Positions 34,854-43,872 of a stretch of 64,000 nt of DNA are shown piece by piece. The position numbers and the translations under genes are program-made. Position 1 is the first letter of the stretch. Each line of letters opens with the position of its first letter. Under the pieces are notes generated by a model that was given only the letters and a program-made list of their open reading frames with translations, had not been told where the DNA came from and ran no database searches. Origin of the DNA: DATHXC01 sp035459965 (GTDB taxonomy: Bacteria; Pseudomonadota; Gammaproteobacteria; Burkholderiales; Methylophilaceae). The stretch lies in NCBI GenBank assembly GCA_035459965.1, contig DATHXC010000013.1:1-64000 (forward strand), given 5' to 3'.

Positions 34854-35786
34854 CTATTCGTAGCTGAAGCGATTAGCGATAGCGATGAGCGCTTGTTCAA
34901 GTAACAAGCCAACGATACCCACGACAAAGATTGCGATGATGATGTGTTCAACATTCAGGTTGTTCCACTCATCCCATACCCAGAAGCCAATACCGACTCC
35001 GCCTGTGAGCATTTCAGCCGCTACGATCACCAGCCATGCCACACCGATGGAAAGGCGTACGCCAGTCATCATGTATGGCAGCACGTAGGGGAACAGGATC
35101 TTGGTGAATATCTTCCATTCTGAAAGGTTAAGTACCTTGGCGACGTTCATGTAATCCTGCGGGACTTTGCTCACCCCCACTGCGGTGTTGATGATCATCG
35201 GCCAGATCGCGGAGATGAAGATCACCCATATAGCTGCAGGGTTGGCAGCCTTGAACACCAGCAGGCCTATTGGCAGCCAAGCCAGTGGAGACACAGGACG
35301 CAGCATGCTGATAATCGGCGCTGCCATGCGTGACATGAACTGGAAGCGGCCAATGATAAACCCCAGCGGGATACCTACCAGCGCTGCCATGCCGAAGCCC
35401 AGTGCTACGCGTTCCAGCGAGAACAGGATGTTCCAGCCTATGCCCTGATCATTCGGCCCGTTGTTATAGAACGGATCGCTGAAAAGCGCAGTAGCCGAGT
35501 GCCATGTGGATACTGGGCCGGGCAGGTTGGGCGATTGCTGCGAGATCAATGTCCATACTGCCAGCATCAGCAAAACGCCAAACATGGGTGGAATAAACCA
35601 CTCAAAGAAAGTACGTGCTTGCTGTGCAACTTTGCCTGAGCTGCCTGGTTTTTTCGCAGCTGGTTCTCCCTCTTTTGCGGCAGGCTTGGTTGTTACAATA
35701 ACTTCTGCGGCGGCAACTGGAGCAACGGTGTTATCACTACTGGTGATGGACTGCAGGTTTTCTTTTCGAATGCTGACTACACTCAT
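34854..35786 (-). CDS. nrtB: Nitrate ABC transporter permease
   Basis: A 310-residue inner-membrane permease of the NrtB/SsuC type. It has an N-terminal cytosolic extension rich in Ala, Pro and Lys (about 70 residues) and five to six membrane spans. The cytosolic coupling loop resembles the EAA motif around VPQDYMNVAKVLNLSEWKIF and the following FPYVLPYMMTGVR. AAAGGAAACCATC precedes the ATG. Adjacent to nrtD and nrtA. Confidence 0.95.
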   Translation of the reverse strand: MSVVSIRKENLQSITSSDNTVAPVAAAEVIVTTKPAAKEGEPAAKKPGSSGKVAQQARTFFEWFIPPMFGVLLMLAVWTLISQQSPNLPGPVSTWHSATALFSDPFYNNGPNDQGIGWNILFSLERVALGFGMAALVGIPLGFIIGRFQFMSRMAAPIISMLRPVSPLAWLPIGLLVFKAANPAAIWVIFISAIWPMIINTAVGVSKVPQDYMNVAKVLNLSEWKIFTKILFPYVLPYMMTGVRLSIGVAWLVIVAAEMLTGGVGIGFWVWDEWNNLNVEHIIIAIFVVGIVGLLLEQALIAIANRFSYE

Positions 35787-35824
35787 GATGGTTTCCTTTG
35801 AGAGTTTTTAGTCGGGTTAAAAAC

Positions 35825-37099
35825 TTAAGCCTTGACCTTGAAACTGGCGGCGTAAGCTTTCGGGTCTTTACCATCCCAAACCACACCATCCATCAGCTTG
35901 CTGGAACGCATCGGGTCTTTCGGTACACTGATGCCGAGTTGTGTTGCAGCTTGGGTATACAGCTCGATCTGGTTAACCTTCTTGGCCACTGCCAGATAAT
36001 CAGGCTCGGACTTGAGCAGACCCCAACGCTTGTGCTGGGTGAGGAACCACATGCCGTCTGACAGGTAAGGGAAATTCACCTTGCCATCGTTAAAGAATTT
36101 CATGTAATTAGGGTCTTCCCATTTTTTGCCGATACCGTTGTCGTAATGGCCGAGGAAGCGACCTTCGATCACTTCTTCAGGTGCATTCACATAGGATTTT
36201 CCAGCGATGAGCTTGGCCACAGCAGGGCGGTTGGCAGCAGCATCGATATAGCGGCAGGCATCCAGGATTGCCATGATCATGGCGCGCGCAGTGTTCGGGT
36301 TCTTCGCAACAAACTCTGCAGTTGTGCCCAGTACTTTTTCCGGATGGTCAGTCCAGATGTCCTGGCTGGTGGCGACGGTAAAGCCAACCTTGTCGAAAAT
36401 AGCACGTGCGTTCCATGGTTCGCCAACACAGTAGCCATCCATATTGCCGATACGCATATTCGCGACCATTTGTGGTGGTGGCACCACGATGGTTTTGACG
36501 TCCTTGATCGGGTTGATGCCATTGGCCGCCAGCCAGTAGTAGAGCCACATAGCGTGTGTGCCGGTAGGGAAAGTCTGCGCAAATGTGTAGTCGCGGTTCT
36601 CGTTATCCAGCAGGCGTTTCAGGGTAGCTCCGCTGGTGACGCCCTTGTCTTTCAACTGGTTGGCAAGGGTGATGCCCTGACCGTTGTTGTTAAGCGTCAT
36701 TAGTACCGACATGTCTTTTTGCTGACCGCCAATGCCAAGTTGTACACCATATACCAGGCCATACAGCACATGGGCTGCATGCAGCTCGCCATTCACTACC
36801 TTGTCACGAACGCCAGCCCATGAGGCTTCCTTGGATGGCGTAATCTTGATGCCGTATTTCTTGTCAAAACCCATTTCTGCCGCGACCACGATAGGTGCGC
36901 AGTCTGTCAGTGGGATAAAGCCGATCTTGACTTCGGTAATTTCAGGGGCATCAGTTCCGGCAGCCCATGCGCTGTTGCGGATTTTCTCTGGAACCATTCC
37001 CAGTAAAGCCGAGGCGCCCATAGCACCGGCACTTGCGCGGAAAAAATTGCGGCGGCTATTGTCTACAGGGCTAGTCGTTTTTTTATCATCAATACTCAT
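35825..37099 (-). CDS. nrtA: Nitrate ABC transporter substrate-binding protein, Tat-exported
   Basis: NrtA captures nitrate in the periplasm. The 424 residues begin with a twin-arginine signal (SRRNFFRASAGAMGASALLG at about 15-34), so it probably folds before export. The body has NrtA-family features: VKIGFIPLTDCAPIVVAAEM, FPTGTHAMWLYYWLAANGI and GNMDGYCVGEPWNARA. AGGAGAACTAA precedes the ATG. It is the first structural gene behind the ANTAR-type leader. Confidence 0.95.
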   Translation of the reverse strand: MSIDDKKTTSPVDNSRRNFFRASAGAMGASALLGMVPEKIRNSAWAAGTDAPEITEVKIGFIPLTDCAPIVVAAEMGFDKKYGIKITPSKEASWAGVRDKVVNGELHAAHVLYGLVYGVQLGIGGQQKDMSVLMTLNNNGQGITLANQLKDKGVTSGATLKRLLDNENRDYTFAQTFPTGTHAMWLYYWLAANGINPIKDVKTIVVPPPQMVANMRIGNMDGYCVGEPWNARAIFDKVGFTVATSQDIWTDHPEKVLGTTAEFVAKNPNTARAMIMAILDACRYIDAAANRPAVAKLIAGKSYVNAPEEVIEGRFLGHYDNGIGKKWEDPNYMKFFNDGKVNFPYLSDGMWFLTQHKRWGLLKSEPDYLAVAKKVNQIELYTQAATQLGISVPKDPMRSSKLMDGVVWDGKDPKAYAASFKVKA

Positions 37100-37181
37100 T
37101 TAGTTCTCCTGGCTGAGTTGGCTGTAATTGCTTAAATAAAATTCAAAATCTGCGTAACAATTGCGTTGTAAAAAGACAAAT

Positions 37182-37230
37182 AAAAAAGGCGTCCTGCGCA
37201 CGGATTATCTCCATGTGCAAGGACGCCTTT
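37182..37230 (-). terminator. Attenuator terminator in the nitrate operon leader
   Basis: On the - strand AGGCGTCCT (37228-37220) pairs exactly with AGGACGCCT (37195-37187) and is followed by TTTTT. The loop also carries GCACATGG/CCGTGC-type inner pairing. It lies about 80 bases before the nrtA start. Read-through would be needed for expression of the whole operon. Confidence 0.88.
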
Positions 37231-37237
37231 GTCCGGT

Positions 37238-37285
37238 GGGCCATCAGTGGCCCGGTTTACTACTGAAAGCCACCCGTCGTTGGGT
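37238..37285 (-). promoter_or_regulatory. ANTAR-target leader RNA: two hexaloop hairpins
   Basis: Reading the - strand, hairpin 1 is ACCC-AACGAC-GGGT (37285-37272) and hairpin 2 is GGGCC-ACTGAT-GGCCC (37253-37238). Both loops are six bases with A at position 1 and G at position 4. These are the determinants known for ANTAR antiterminator binding in nas and eut leaders. Hairpin 2 is followed at once by the intrinsic terminator. The gene directly upstream encodes an ANTAR protein (NasT). Together this is a complete antitermination switch. Confidence 0.87.
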
Positions 37286-37292
37286 AACTTCC

Positions 37293-37321
37293 ATCATTCA
37301 AAAACTCAAATTCTTTTACAA
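37293..37321 (-). promoter_or_regulatory. Possible promoter of the nitrate leader
   Basis: On the - strand TTGTAA (37321-37316) and AATGAT (37298-37293) have a 17-base spacer. Transcription would begin about eight bases before hairpin 1. The -10 matches only four of six bases, as might fit an activated promoter. No sigma54 -24/-12 element was found. Confidence 0.35.
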
Positions 37322-37323
37322 AA

Positions 37324-37899
37324 CTAGAGCAACAACTTTGCTGCCTGTACTACTTGCTCGGCCAACGTTGCCAAGCGTATGTTCTGTTCCATCGCCATAT
37401 TGCGTAACAGGCGGTAAGCTTCATCTTCATCGATGCCACGCCGCTTCATCAGCAGGCCCTTGGCTTTCTCTATCACTTTGCGTTCACTGAGCTTATTGTT
37501 CGCTTCGTTCAGTTCCAGCCGCAAAGCCTTGAATTCTTCGAATCTTGCAATCGCCGCATCCACAATTGGCTTCATGCGTTCATTCGGTAAACTACCCACT
37601 ACATAAGCACTGACACCGGCGCGCGTCGCTTCGCGGATCTTGCTGGTATCGCCATCATGCGTAAACATCACAATCGGACGCGGCATGCTGGCATTCATCA
37701 CTACCAAGTGCTCCAGCGTATCGCGGCTGGGTGACTCCGTATCTATAATCACAATGTCAGGTTGCAACTTGCGTACTGCATCATCCAGGTTAACCGTGTC
37801 GGATAAATGAGCAATAACCTCATACCCTGCATCAGTCAGAGATTGCGTAAGCGGCGCTGTGCGCTCCATGTGATTATCAACTAACATTACGCGGAGCAT
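37324..37899 (-). CDS. nasT: NasT-type response regulator with ANTAR RNA-binding domain
   Basis: NasT binds leader hairpins and prevents termination when nitrate or nitrite is present. From ATG 37899 it has 191 residues; a TTG seven codons earlier is an alternative start. The receiver-like domain (LRVMLVDNH; Asp of VIIDTES in the phosphoacceptor region) is followed by a C-terminal ANTAR domain (SERKVIEKAKGLLMKRRGID and the downstream ALLRN/LATLAEQ-type helices, read as YRLLRNMAM and RLATLAEQVV). It lies 38 bases before hairpin 1. Its usual partner NasS is not in this window. Confidence 0.93.
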   Translation of the reverse strand: MLRVMLVDNHMERTAPLTQSLTDAGYEVIAHLSDTVNLDDAVRKLQPDIVIIDTESPSRDTLEHLVVMNASMPRPIVMFTHDGDTSKIREATRAGVSAYVVGSLPNERMKPIVDAAIARFEEFKALRLELNEANNKLSERKVIEKAKGLLMKRRGIDEDEAYRLLRNMAMEQNIRLATLAEQVVQAAKLLL

Positions 37900-38118
37900 T
37901 GCTGACTCAATTTTAGACAACTCAGTGACCCCATAAGCAATGGCTATGCCAGATGCTAAATTTTTTTGTTAAGTATATGAAGTTTAAGATACAGATAGCG
38001 GAATTTCAATGAATACAGTTGTGTAAAAAAGCACGACTGTTGCACATTTCTGGTGCGTTTGCACCATAAGATTCATGCCGCTTTCATGGCATGTTGGAGA
38101 TTTTTGATAGAAAAGTGG

Positions 38119-40023
38119 TTACAAAGGCAGTTGATTTTCTGCCTCGTGATCCATGCCAAACTGCAAACTTGCCAGCCTTGCATATAGCCCGTCCTGTTGT
38201 CGTAACTCGCTCGGGCTGCCGATTTCGACGATATTGCCATCTTCCATCACCACGATGCGGTCAGCCTTCTGTACCGTGGCCAGGCGATGGGCAATGATCA
38301 AAGTGGTGCGTCCTTCCATTGCCGCGTTCAAGCCTTGCTGCACAAGGATCTCGGATTCGGCATCCAGCGCGCTGGTGGCTTCATCCAGCAATAGTAACGG
38401 CGCATCTTTCAAGATCGCCCGCGCAATCGCGATACGCTGGCGTTGCCCGCCGGAAAGCCGGGTGCCGCGCTCGCCGAGAAAGGTCTCATAGCCTTGCGGT
38501 AGTTGCTGCATAAACTCATCCACCTGGGCGGCTTTGGCGGCCAGCATCACTTCGGCATCGGTCGCATAGGGGCGGCCATAACGGATGTTTTCCATGGCGT
38601 TAGCCGAGAAAATCACCGGGTCTTGCGGCACCACAGCAATCATGCTGCGCAATGTTTCCAGGTTGAGCGTGCGTATATCCTGCCCATTCAGGGTAAGGCT
38701 GCCGCTGGAGACATCGTAAAAACGTAACAGCAGCTGGAACATGGTGGTCTTACCCGCGCCAGATGGGCCGACCAGCGCGATAGTCTCGCCTGCCGCGATA
38801 TCCAGCGAGATATGATTGAGCGCTGCCTTGAGTGGCCGTGACGGGTAATTGAAGCTGACCTGCTCAAAGCGGATCGCTGCTTCGTGATTGTTCTTGAGTA
38901 ACTGCGGTTCGCCCGGTTCGGCGATTGCAGGCTCCGCATGCAAAAGCTCCAATAGTCTTTCAGTAGCACCAGCCGCGCGCATGATATCGCCCCATACTTC
39001 CGCCATGGTGCCGACGCTACCAGCCACCATCGCTGCATACAGGATAAACGAAGCCAGTTCGCCGCCCGACATGGTGCCATTGCTCACCTGGCGCGCACCC
39101 AGCCAGAGTACAAAAATGATGGTACCCATGACAGCCGTGATGATGACCGCCGTAAGCAGGGCGCGTACACGCACGCGACGTATTGCCGTGCTGAAACTCA
39201 ACTCTGCACTGCTGCGGAAGCGGCCGATTTCGCGCTGCTCCTGCGTATAGGATTGCACCGTTGGCATGGCATTAAGTATTTCGCCTGCCATAGCCGAGCT
39301 ATCTGCAATGCGATCTTGCGACTCACGTGACAGTTTTTTTACCGAACGCCCTATCCACATGATCGGCAGGATTAATAACAGCATTAGCCCGACATTGATT
39401 GAAAACAGGTAAAAGCTGGTGACGGCAAGCATGATCATGCCACCAACGAACTGGAACAGGCTGCGCAGGCCCATGGAGGCTGAGCTGCCAACTACGGTCT
39501 GGATCAGCGTGGTGTCGCCGGTGAGGCGCGACAATACTTCACCTGTCTGCAACGTCTCAAAGAACTGCGGTGATTGCGTAAGTACGCGCCCATATACCGC
39601 GCTGCGTAAATCAGCGGTGACGCGCTCACCTATCCACGAAACCGTGTAATAACGTGATGCCACCATTAGCGCCCAGAAGCTGGCTAACCCAAACAGGATG
39701 GCAAAGTGGCTATTAAGTCCGAGATGGCTGGTGAGCGCACCACTGGCTTTTGTCGCAGGCTGCCCAAAGCCAAAATCTATCAGGTCGCGAAATGCCAAAG
39801 GCACCAGTAATAGCGTGGCAGAAGCAAAACACAGCAACAGGAAAGCGATAAATGCCTGCAAACGATAAGGCCGTAAAAATGGCCACAGGTCGCGCAATGA
39901 TGAAACGCGCTTTGCTGGTTCAGTTGCTGGAACTGTTTGTTTCGTGGTTGCTGCTGAGGGTGCTTGCATGAATAATGAGGGCCTTGAGAAATCTAAATGG
40001 CGAAACGATGCCTGAATGGACAA
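38119..40023 (-). CDS. ABC transporter, fused permease/ATPase (MsbA/LmrA-like exporter)
   Basis: A 634-residue half-transporter. About 40 polar residues precede six membrane spans (about 60-345), then an ATPase domain with Walker A VGPSGAGKTT, signature RLSGGQRQRIAIARA and Walker B PLLLLDEATSALD. It acts as a homodimer and probably exports a lipid or hydrophobic compound; the substrate is not predictable. It stands alone between nasT and the LysR gene. Confidence 0.9.
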   Translation of the reverse strand: MSIQASFRHLDFSRPSLFMQAPSAATTKQTVPATEPAKRVSSLRDLWPFLRPYRLQAFIAFLLLCFASATLLLVPLAFRDLIDFGFGQPATKASGALTSHLGLNSHFAILFGLASFWALMVASRYYTVSWIGERVTADLRSAVYGRVLTQSPQFFETLQTGEVLSRLTGDTTLIQTVVGSSASMGLRSLFQFVGGMIMLAVTSFYLFSINVGLMLLLILPIMWIGRSVKKLSRESQDRIADSSAMAGEILNAMPTVQSYTQEQREIGRFRSSAELSFSTAIRRVRVRALLTAVIITAVMGTIIFVLWLGARQVSNGTMSGGELASFILYAAMVAGSVGTMAEVWGDIMRAAGATERLLELLHAEPAIAEPGEPQLLKNNHEAAIRFEQVSFNYPSRPLKAALNHISLDIAAGETIALVGPSGAGKTTMFQLLLRFYDVSSGSLTLNGQDIRTLNLETLRSMIAVVPQDPVIFSANAMENIRYGRPYATDAEVMLAAKAAQVDEFMQQLPQGYETFLGERGTRLSGGQRQRIAIARAILKDAPLLLLDEATSALDAESEILVQQGLNAAMEGRTTLIIAHRLATVQKADRIVVMEDGNIVEIGSPSELRQQDGLYARLASLQFGMDHEAENQLPL

Positions 40024-40095
40024 CGTTAATTATGTAATTATCCCTTAACTGCAGGTCACTTCGTTTTATATATTTGCCTGCAAAATATCTATGCT

Positions 40096-41004
40096 TTAGA
40101 TATTAAATACTTCCGGGTCGGAAAAGGCTTCCAGTATCTGGTCATAAACTATCCTGATACGGCTTGGCACCGGCCCTCGTTGAGGCCTGTATACATAAAG
40201 GTCCCAAGGCTGGGCAGTGTAATTGCCCAATACACTGACTAGCTTGCCGGAACGGATATAAGGTTCAACCAGGGGGGTAGCAATCTGGCCAAAGCCTAAT
40301 CCACTCAGTGCTGCAGACAGTTCAGTTTCGGCATCATCCGTAATAAAAGTAATGTTGCGTGGCGTGAATTGCTGACCCTCCAGGAAATACCATGGCCAAT
40401 GCCTGCCAGAACTCTGGTCTACCAGTGCGATGGTTGGTAATTCCGTTAGATCCTGTATGCGCTTCGGTGTGCCTGTGCGTGCAACTAGCTCCGGGGTGCC
40501 GACGACGCAAAACGATACCTTGGCGGTAGCACGCGCGACAAAGCTGCTGTCACGCAAAAATCCCACGCGTATGCCGATATCAATCTGCTGCTCAACCACA
40601 TCGGTAATGGTATCGGAGAGGCGTAAATCCAGCGTGATATGGGGATGTTCGTTGGTGATTTTGCTCAACACTGGCAGCAGATAACGCCGCCCGATGACAG
40701 TAGGCGCGGTAATGCGCACCATGCCAGCAACCTCGTTCTCCGGCTGCTTGTCGCTATGCTTGAATAGCTCGTCTACGCCACTAACGGCATCGCGGGCGCG
40801 GTGTGCAAGCTGCTCGCCAAAACCGGTAATGCGCATCTGCCGCGTATTGCGGTAAAACAGCGGTTCCCCCACGGTATGCTCCAGCTCTTTCACTGCCCGC
40901 GTCACGGCCTGCGGCGAAATGCCAAGGCGCGTTGCGGCTTCTTTAAAGCTGGCAGATTCGGCCGCGGCGCAGAAGATGCGCATCATTTCCAGTCTATTTA
41001 ACAT
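40096..41004 (-). CDS. LysR-family transcriptional regulator
   Basis: A 302-residue protein with an N-terminal winged helix-turn-helix (MLNRLEMMRIFCAAAESASF, then KEAATRLGISPQAVTRAVKE) and a LysR substrate-binding domain from about residue 90. It is divergent from the molybdenum hydroxylase genes with a 181-base gap, the usual layout for LysR control of a neighbour. The ligand is unknown. Confidence 0.92.
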   Translation of the reverse strand: MLNRLEMMRIFCAAAESASFKEAATRLGISPQAVTRAVKELEHTVGEPLFYRNTRQMRITGFGEQLAHRARDAVSGVDELFKHSDKQPENEVAGMVRITAPTVIGRRYLLPVLSKITNEHPHITLDLRLSDTITDVVEQQIDIGIRVGFLRDSSFVARATAKVSFCVVGTPELVARTGTPKRIQDLTELPTIALVDQSSGRHWPWYFLEGQQFTPRNITFITDDAETELSAALSGLGFGQIATPLVEPYIRSGKLVSVLGNYTAQPWDLYVYRPQRGPVPSRIRIVYDQILEAFSDPEVFNI

Positions 41005-41185
41005 GGGCTACTCGATTCCGAAATATACAATTGGATATAGCGATATTATTCCATAATATGGAATTCTAAAATAATATCATTTCCATTTATTGGTTTAAAT
41101 GATTTGCGCATACTCTAGCAATTACCAGTAATCCAAAGCTGCAACGAATTCATGTTTTTGGTCTCAAATTTTATAGGGGGATGCC

Positions 41186-41644
41186 GTGGTCACGTTGAAT
41201 ATTAATGGTCAGGATAAAGAGCTGGATGTGCCGGATGATATGCCCATCCTCTGGGCGTTGCGCGATGTTGCCCACATGACGGGTACCAAGTTTGGTTGTG
41301 GCATGGCGCAATGTGGCGCCTGTACCGTGCACCTGGATGGACAGGCCATCCGCTCCTGTGTGACGCCGGTGACGGTGGCTGTTGGAAAGAAAATTACTAC
41401 TATTGAGCATATGAGTGCGGACCCGGTTGGCCAGGCAGTGCAAGCTGCCTGGAGCGAAATCGATGTGGTGCAGTGTGGTTACTGCCAGTCCGGCCAGATT
41501 ATGGCGGCGACTGCCTTACTTGCTACCAATAAAGCGCCTAGCGATGCTGACATCGACGCCGCCATGAGCGGCAATATCTGCCGTTGCGGTACCTATCCGC
41601 GCATCCGTGCTGCTATCCACCAAGCTGCAACGAAATTGGCATAG
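41186..41644 (+). CDS. Molybdenum hydroxylase iron-sulfur subunit (IorA-like)
   Basis: The small subunit of a xanthine-oxidase-family enzyme such as isoquinoline 1-oxidoreductase. The 152 residues carry a plant-type [2Fe-2S] site (GCGMAQCGACTVHLDG) and a second helical [2Fe-2S] site (CGYCQSGQIM and CRCGTYPRIR). The start is GTG at 41186, seven bases after AGGGGG; the nearby ATG at 41181 is out of frame. Electrons pass from the IorB-like subunit through these clusters. Confidence 0.92.
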   Translation: MVTLNINGQDKELDVPDDMPILWALRDVAHMTGTKFGCGMAQCGACTVHLDGQAIRSCVTPVTVAVGKKITTIEHMSADPVGQAVQAAWSEIDVVQCGYCQSGQIMAATALLATNKAPSDADIDAAMSGNICRCGTYPRIRAAIHQAATKLA

Positions 41645-41654
41645 GGGAATCATC

Positions 41655-43841
41655 ATGAGCATCAATATTTCCAGACGTACCTTTATCAAAAGCGCCGCAG
41701 TAGTCGGTGGTGGCCTAGTGATTGCATTTGCTATCCCTCAAGCCAAGCGCTTTTTGCTCCCCAATGAGAAAAAAGCGGATATGCCAGCGGCGATGAAGCT
41801 GCCGTCGCCCAATGCGTTTTTGCGCATCGGCACCGACAACACCATTACTGTATTGCTGGCACACAGCGAGATGGGTCAAAGTGTCTGGACTACCTTGCCC
41901 ATGCTGATTGCGGAAGAGCTGGATGCAGACTGGAGCAAGATCAAGGTTGAGCATGCGCCTGCTGCACCTGAATATGCCCATACCGCTTATGGCTTACAGA
42001 TCACCGGTGGCTCATCCACCACCTGGTCGGAGTTCGATCGTTATCGTCAAGCGGGTGCGCTTACTCGTGCCTTGCTTGTGAGTGCAGCAGCCCAGAAGCT
42101 TGGCGTTGAGCCAGCTGCCTGCAAAACAGAAAACGGCATGGTAATCGCTAGCGATAAAAGTATCAGTTATGGCGAGCTGGCAGAAGCTGCGGCCAAGCTG
42201 CCAACTCCAACCGAAGTCACGCTGAAAGACCCGAAAGACTGGAAAATTATCGGCAAGGCCACCAAGCGCCTGGATGGCCCTGAGAAAATTAACGGTACTG
42301 CCGTGTTTGGCCAGGACATTCAGTTTGAAGGCATGCAGACTGCCCTGGTGCAACGTGCCCCGGTATTTGGTGCTAGTGTTAAGTCATTCGATGCCACTGC
42401 TGCCAAGCAGATCAAAGGCGTGACTAATGTGGTGCAAGTGCCTACAGGTGTAGCTGTGATTGCTGATAATTACTGGGCGGCCAAGCAGGGCCGGGATGCA
42501 CTCAAGGTCGACTGGGATTTAGGCCCGAGCGCAAAGCTAGATTCCAAGGCGCTACTGGAAGAATACCGCAAGCTTGCTGCTACAGAAGGTTTGCCAGCTG
42601 CCAAGGCTGGCGATGCTGCAGCGGCGCTGAGTAAAGCTGCAAAAACCATAGAAGCTGAATATAACGTGCCTTATCTGGCGCACTCACCCATGGAGCCGCT
42701 GAACTGCACCGTGCGTATCGGTAAAGATAGCTGCGAAGTATGGACAGGTACGCAGATGCAGGGAAATGACCAGCCTGCAATTGCCAAAGTGCTGGGGCTT
42801 AAGCCGGAGCAGGTCAAGATTAATACTGTATTCCTGGGTGGTGGATTTGGTCGCCGCGCCAACCCGGCAGCGGATTTTGTGACTGAAGCTGCCAACGTAG
42901 CAAAAGCTGCGAATGTTGGCAAAGATGAGGTTGTCACGGTGAAAACAGTGTGGACGCGTGAAGATGACGTAAAGGGTGGCTACTATCGCCCGGCCTATCT
43001 GCATAAGGCCGTCATTGGCTTAGGTGAAGATGGCTTGCCACTGGCATGGAAACAAACGCTGGTTGGCCAGTCCATCATCGCCGGTACACTTTTCGAAGGT
43101 TTCATGATCAAGAATGGCATTGATGCAACCTCAGTGGAAGGTGTGGCAGATTCCCCTTACCTTAAAGAAGTCGCCAATCATGATATTCAGTTGCATAGCG
43201 TTAAATCTGATGTGCCGGTCTTGTGGTGGCGTTCGGTAGGGCACAGCCATACTGCATTTGTGATGGAAAGCCTCATTGACGAACTTGCACATAGCGCCAA
43301 TAAAGATCCAGTCGAATACCGTCGTGCCTTGCTTAAGAACCATCCACGCCATCTGGCGGCACTCAACCTGGCCGCTACCAAGGCGGATTGGGATAAACCT
43401 CTGGCGGAAGGCGTGTTCCGTGGTGTGGCTGTGCACGAGTCATTCGGAAGCTTTGTGGCGCAAGTGGCAGAAATCTCACTGGATAAAGGTGCAGTCAAGG
43501 TGCACCGAGTGGTGTGTGCTATTGATTGCGGCTTGGTGGTGAATCCAGATTCGCTCGAAGCGCAGGTGCAATCGGCCATCGCCTTTGGCCTGGGCGCAGC
43601 CTTGCATAGTGAGATCACATTCAAGGATGGTCAGGTAGAGCAATCCAACTTTCATAACTACCAGGTATTGCGCATGAGCGAGATGCCCAAGGTGGAAGTG
43701 CATATTGTGCCAAGCACCGACAAAATGGGTGGTGCCGGTGAGCCCGGCGTGCCGCCTGTGGCACCGGCGATTACTAATGCCATATTCGCTGCTACCGGCA
43801 AGCGCATCCGTAGCTTGCCTATCGGTAGCCAGCTGGCTTAA
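41655..43841 (+). CDS. Molybdenum hydroxylase large subunit (IorB-like), Tat-exported
   Basis: A 728-residue molybdopterin-binding subunit. The start at 41655 gives a twin-arginine signal, ISRRTFIKSAAVVGGGLVIA, so the enzyme probably acts in the periplasm. Typical segments: FLGGGFGRRANPAADF, VLWWRSVGHSHTAFVMESL, and the C-terminal GGAGEPGVPPVAPAITNAIF, with the glutamate expected at the active site. The true substrate may be an aldehyde or N-heterocycle; the isoquinoline name is by family. Ten bases after the small subunit. Confidence 0.92.
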   Translation: MSINISRRTFIKSAAVVGGGLVIAFAIPQAKRFLLPNEKKADMPAAMKLPSPNAFLRIGTDNTITVLLAHSEMGQSVWTTLPMLIAEELDADWSKIKVEHAPAAPEYAHTAYGLQITGGSSTTWSEFDRYRQAGALTRALLVSAAAQKLGVEPAACKTENGMVIASDKSISYGELAEAAAKLPTPTEVTLKDPKDWKIIGKATKRLDGPEKINGTAVFGQDIQFEGMQTALVQRAPVFGASVKSFDATAAKQIKGVTNVVQVPTGVAVIADNYWAAKQGRDALKVDWDLGPSAKLDSKALLEEYRKLAATEGLPAAKAGDAAAALSKAAKTIEAEYNVPYLAHSPMEPLNCTVRIGKDSCEVWTGTQMQGNDQPAIAKVLGLKPEQVKINTVFLGGGFGRRANPAADFVTEAANVAKAANVGKDEVVTVKTVWTREDDVKGGYYRPAYLHKAVIGLGEDGLPLAWKQTLVGQSIIAGTLFEGFMIKNGIDATSVEGVADSPYLKEVANHDIQLHSVKSDVPVLWWRSVGHSHTAFVMESLIDELAHSANKDPVEYRRALLKNHPRHLAALNLAATKADWDKPLAEGVFRGVAVHESFGSFVAQVAEISLDKGAVKVHRVVCAIDCGLVVNPDSLEAQVQSAIAFGLGAALHSEITFKDGQVEQSNFHNYQVLRMSEMPKVEVHIVPSTDKMGGAGEPGVPPVAPAITNAIFAATGKRIRSLPIGSQLA

Positions 43842-43872
43842 AGGCACATAAAGGCGGGAGCAGACAGTAACC

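Noticed and set aside
37322..37360. Sigma54 promoter for the nitrate leader, as in Klebsiella nas
   Set aside because: The GG and GC pair near here is wrongly spaced for a -24/-12 element.
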